A stretch of 64,000 nucleotides of DNA from Actinomycetota bacterium. Lineage in GTDB: Bacteria; Actinomycetota; Acidimicrobiia; Acidimicrobiales; Ilumatobacteraceae. This document shows, piece by piece, positions 63,667 through 64,000 of this stretch. Where the stretch lies: contig SXUP01000042.1 in the NCBI GenBank assembly GCA_005790505.1, positions 1-64,000 of the forward strand, written 5' to 3'. A program made the position numbers and the translations under genes. The notes beneath the pieces were generated by a model. It made no database searches and was not told the origin of the DNA. It saw only the letters and a list, made by a program, of their open reading frames with translations. Each line of letters opens with the position of its first letter. Positions within the stretch are counted from its first letter, which is position 1.

Positions 63667-64000
63667 ATGACAGAACTACAAAGCAAGGTGGCCCTAGTCA
63701 CAGGGGGTGGTCGGGGAATAGGAAGAAGCATCTCTTTGTTGTTGGCCCAACATGGCGCCTCAATCGCCGTCAATTATCGTCGCGATAAAGACGCAGCAGA
63801 TGCAACGGTACAAGAAATTCTGGCAGCAGGTGGTGTGGCATCTGCTCATCAGGGCTCTACTGATGACCCAGTGCAAAATACGGCACTTGTTAGTCAGGTG
63901 CTGGATCAATATGGGGGTATTGACATCCTGGTTCTTAATGCGGGCATCGCATCGCGCGGAAAATCAGTCGCTGAAACTGAGGCGGAAGAACTCTGGCGAC
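63667..64000 (+). CDS. SDR-family oxidoreductase, 3' truncated by window end
   Basis: The first 111 codons of a classical SDR. ATG 63667 follows an AAGGGAG SD; TAGGTT at about 63630 may be its -10 box. The protein begins MTELQSKVALVTGGGRGIGRSISLLLAQHGASIAVNYRRDKDAADATV, with the TGGGRGIG cofactor motif, then DILVLNAGIASRGKSVAET (NAG motif). It resembles 3-oxoacyl-ACP reductase FabG. The catalytic Ser, Tyr and Lys lie beyond the window, so the subtype is open. Confidence 0.85.
   Translation, partial: MTELQSKVALVTGGGRGIGRSISLLLAQHGASIAVNYRRDKDAADATVQEILAAGGVASAHQGSTDDPVQNTALVSQVLDQYGGIDILVLNAGIASRGKSVAETEAEELWR

Overview
The window looks like chromosome of a streamlined, mid-GC actinobacterium, most likely of the class Acidimicrobiia (Ilumatobacter or freshwater/marine relatives). 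This is inferred from gene content and style: Thr-rich 'PTTTTT' linkers on secreted proteins, a mycothiol-type DinB/maleylpyruvate isomerase family enzyme, a PAC2 protein, a DUF3054 membrane protein, GatCAB, an actinobacterial-type hem cluster, and many start codons placed 6-8 nt after a TANNNT box (leaderless mRNAs). Genes are tightly packed, with frequent ATGA overlaps and several convergent pairs whose ends overlap. No tRNA, rRNA, CRISPR array, insertion sequence or phage gene was seen. The only gene-free stretch near 300 bases is the ilvB leader (about 43792-44111), which holds regulatory structure and a small leader peptide.

Layout. 1-3240: end of a Thr-rich secreted protein, an unknown small protein, a TetR regulator and a GH5-like glycosidase. 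3342-19200: catabolic and redox genes, including a Baeyer-Villiger monooxygenase fused to an esterase, an FKBP lipoprotein, an aldehyde dehydrogenase, an aminotransferase, ThrH, two SDRs, an amidohydrolase, a xylose-isomerase-like TIM barrel, a Rieske oxygenase, an acyl-CoA dehydrogenase, EngB and an SRPBCC protein. 19205-25757: a leftward block hemE-hemH-hemY-lnt-galM, followed by an M48 protease. 25800-31560: ferredoxin, esterase, Lgt, enoyl-CoA hydratase, GalT and alpha-galactosidase. 31570-37907: gatCAB, an acyl-CoA dehydrogenase and a large lipoprotein with an esterase-like motif. 37947-47454: branched-chain amino acid genes (ilvD, then ilvBNC behind a valine-rich attenuator), interrupted by an unknown two-gene unit, an NrtR-like Nudix protein, DUF3054 and inositol-phosphate synthase. 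47511-53799: RCC1-repeat lipoprotein, MetY, PAC2, SerC and an aspartate aminotransferase. 53842-56789: a cobalamin riboswitch driving a BtuFCD-type importer. 56813-59109: the mycothiol-type enzyme and a CopC-CopD fusion. 63519-59099 (leftward): a TPP riboswitch driving thiN-thiB-thiP-thiQ and a GNAT gene. 63667-64000: start of an SDR.

Together the genes suggest a heterotroph that imports cobalamin and thiamine under riboswitch control, makes its own branched-chain amino acids, serine, sulfur amino acids and heme, and degrades acyl, ketone or aromatic compounds and galactosides. The most notable points are the monooxygenase-esterase fusion lacking the fingerprint His, an Lnt with Ser in place of the catalytic Cys, the pentavaline ilvB leader peptide, and the recurrent leaderless promoter layout in which some -10 boxes appear to include the stop codon of the preceding gene.
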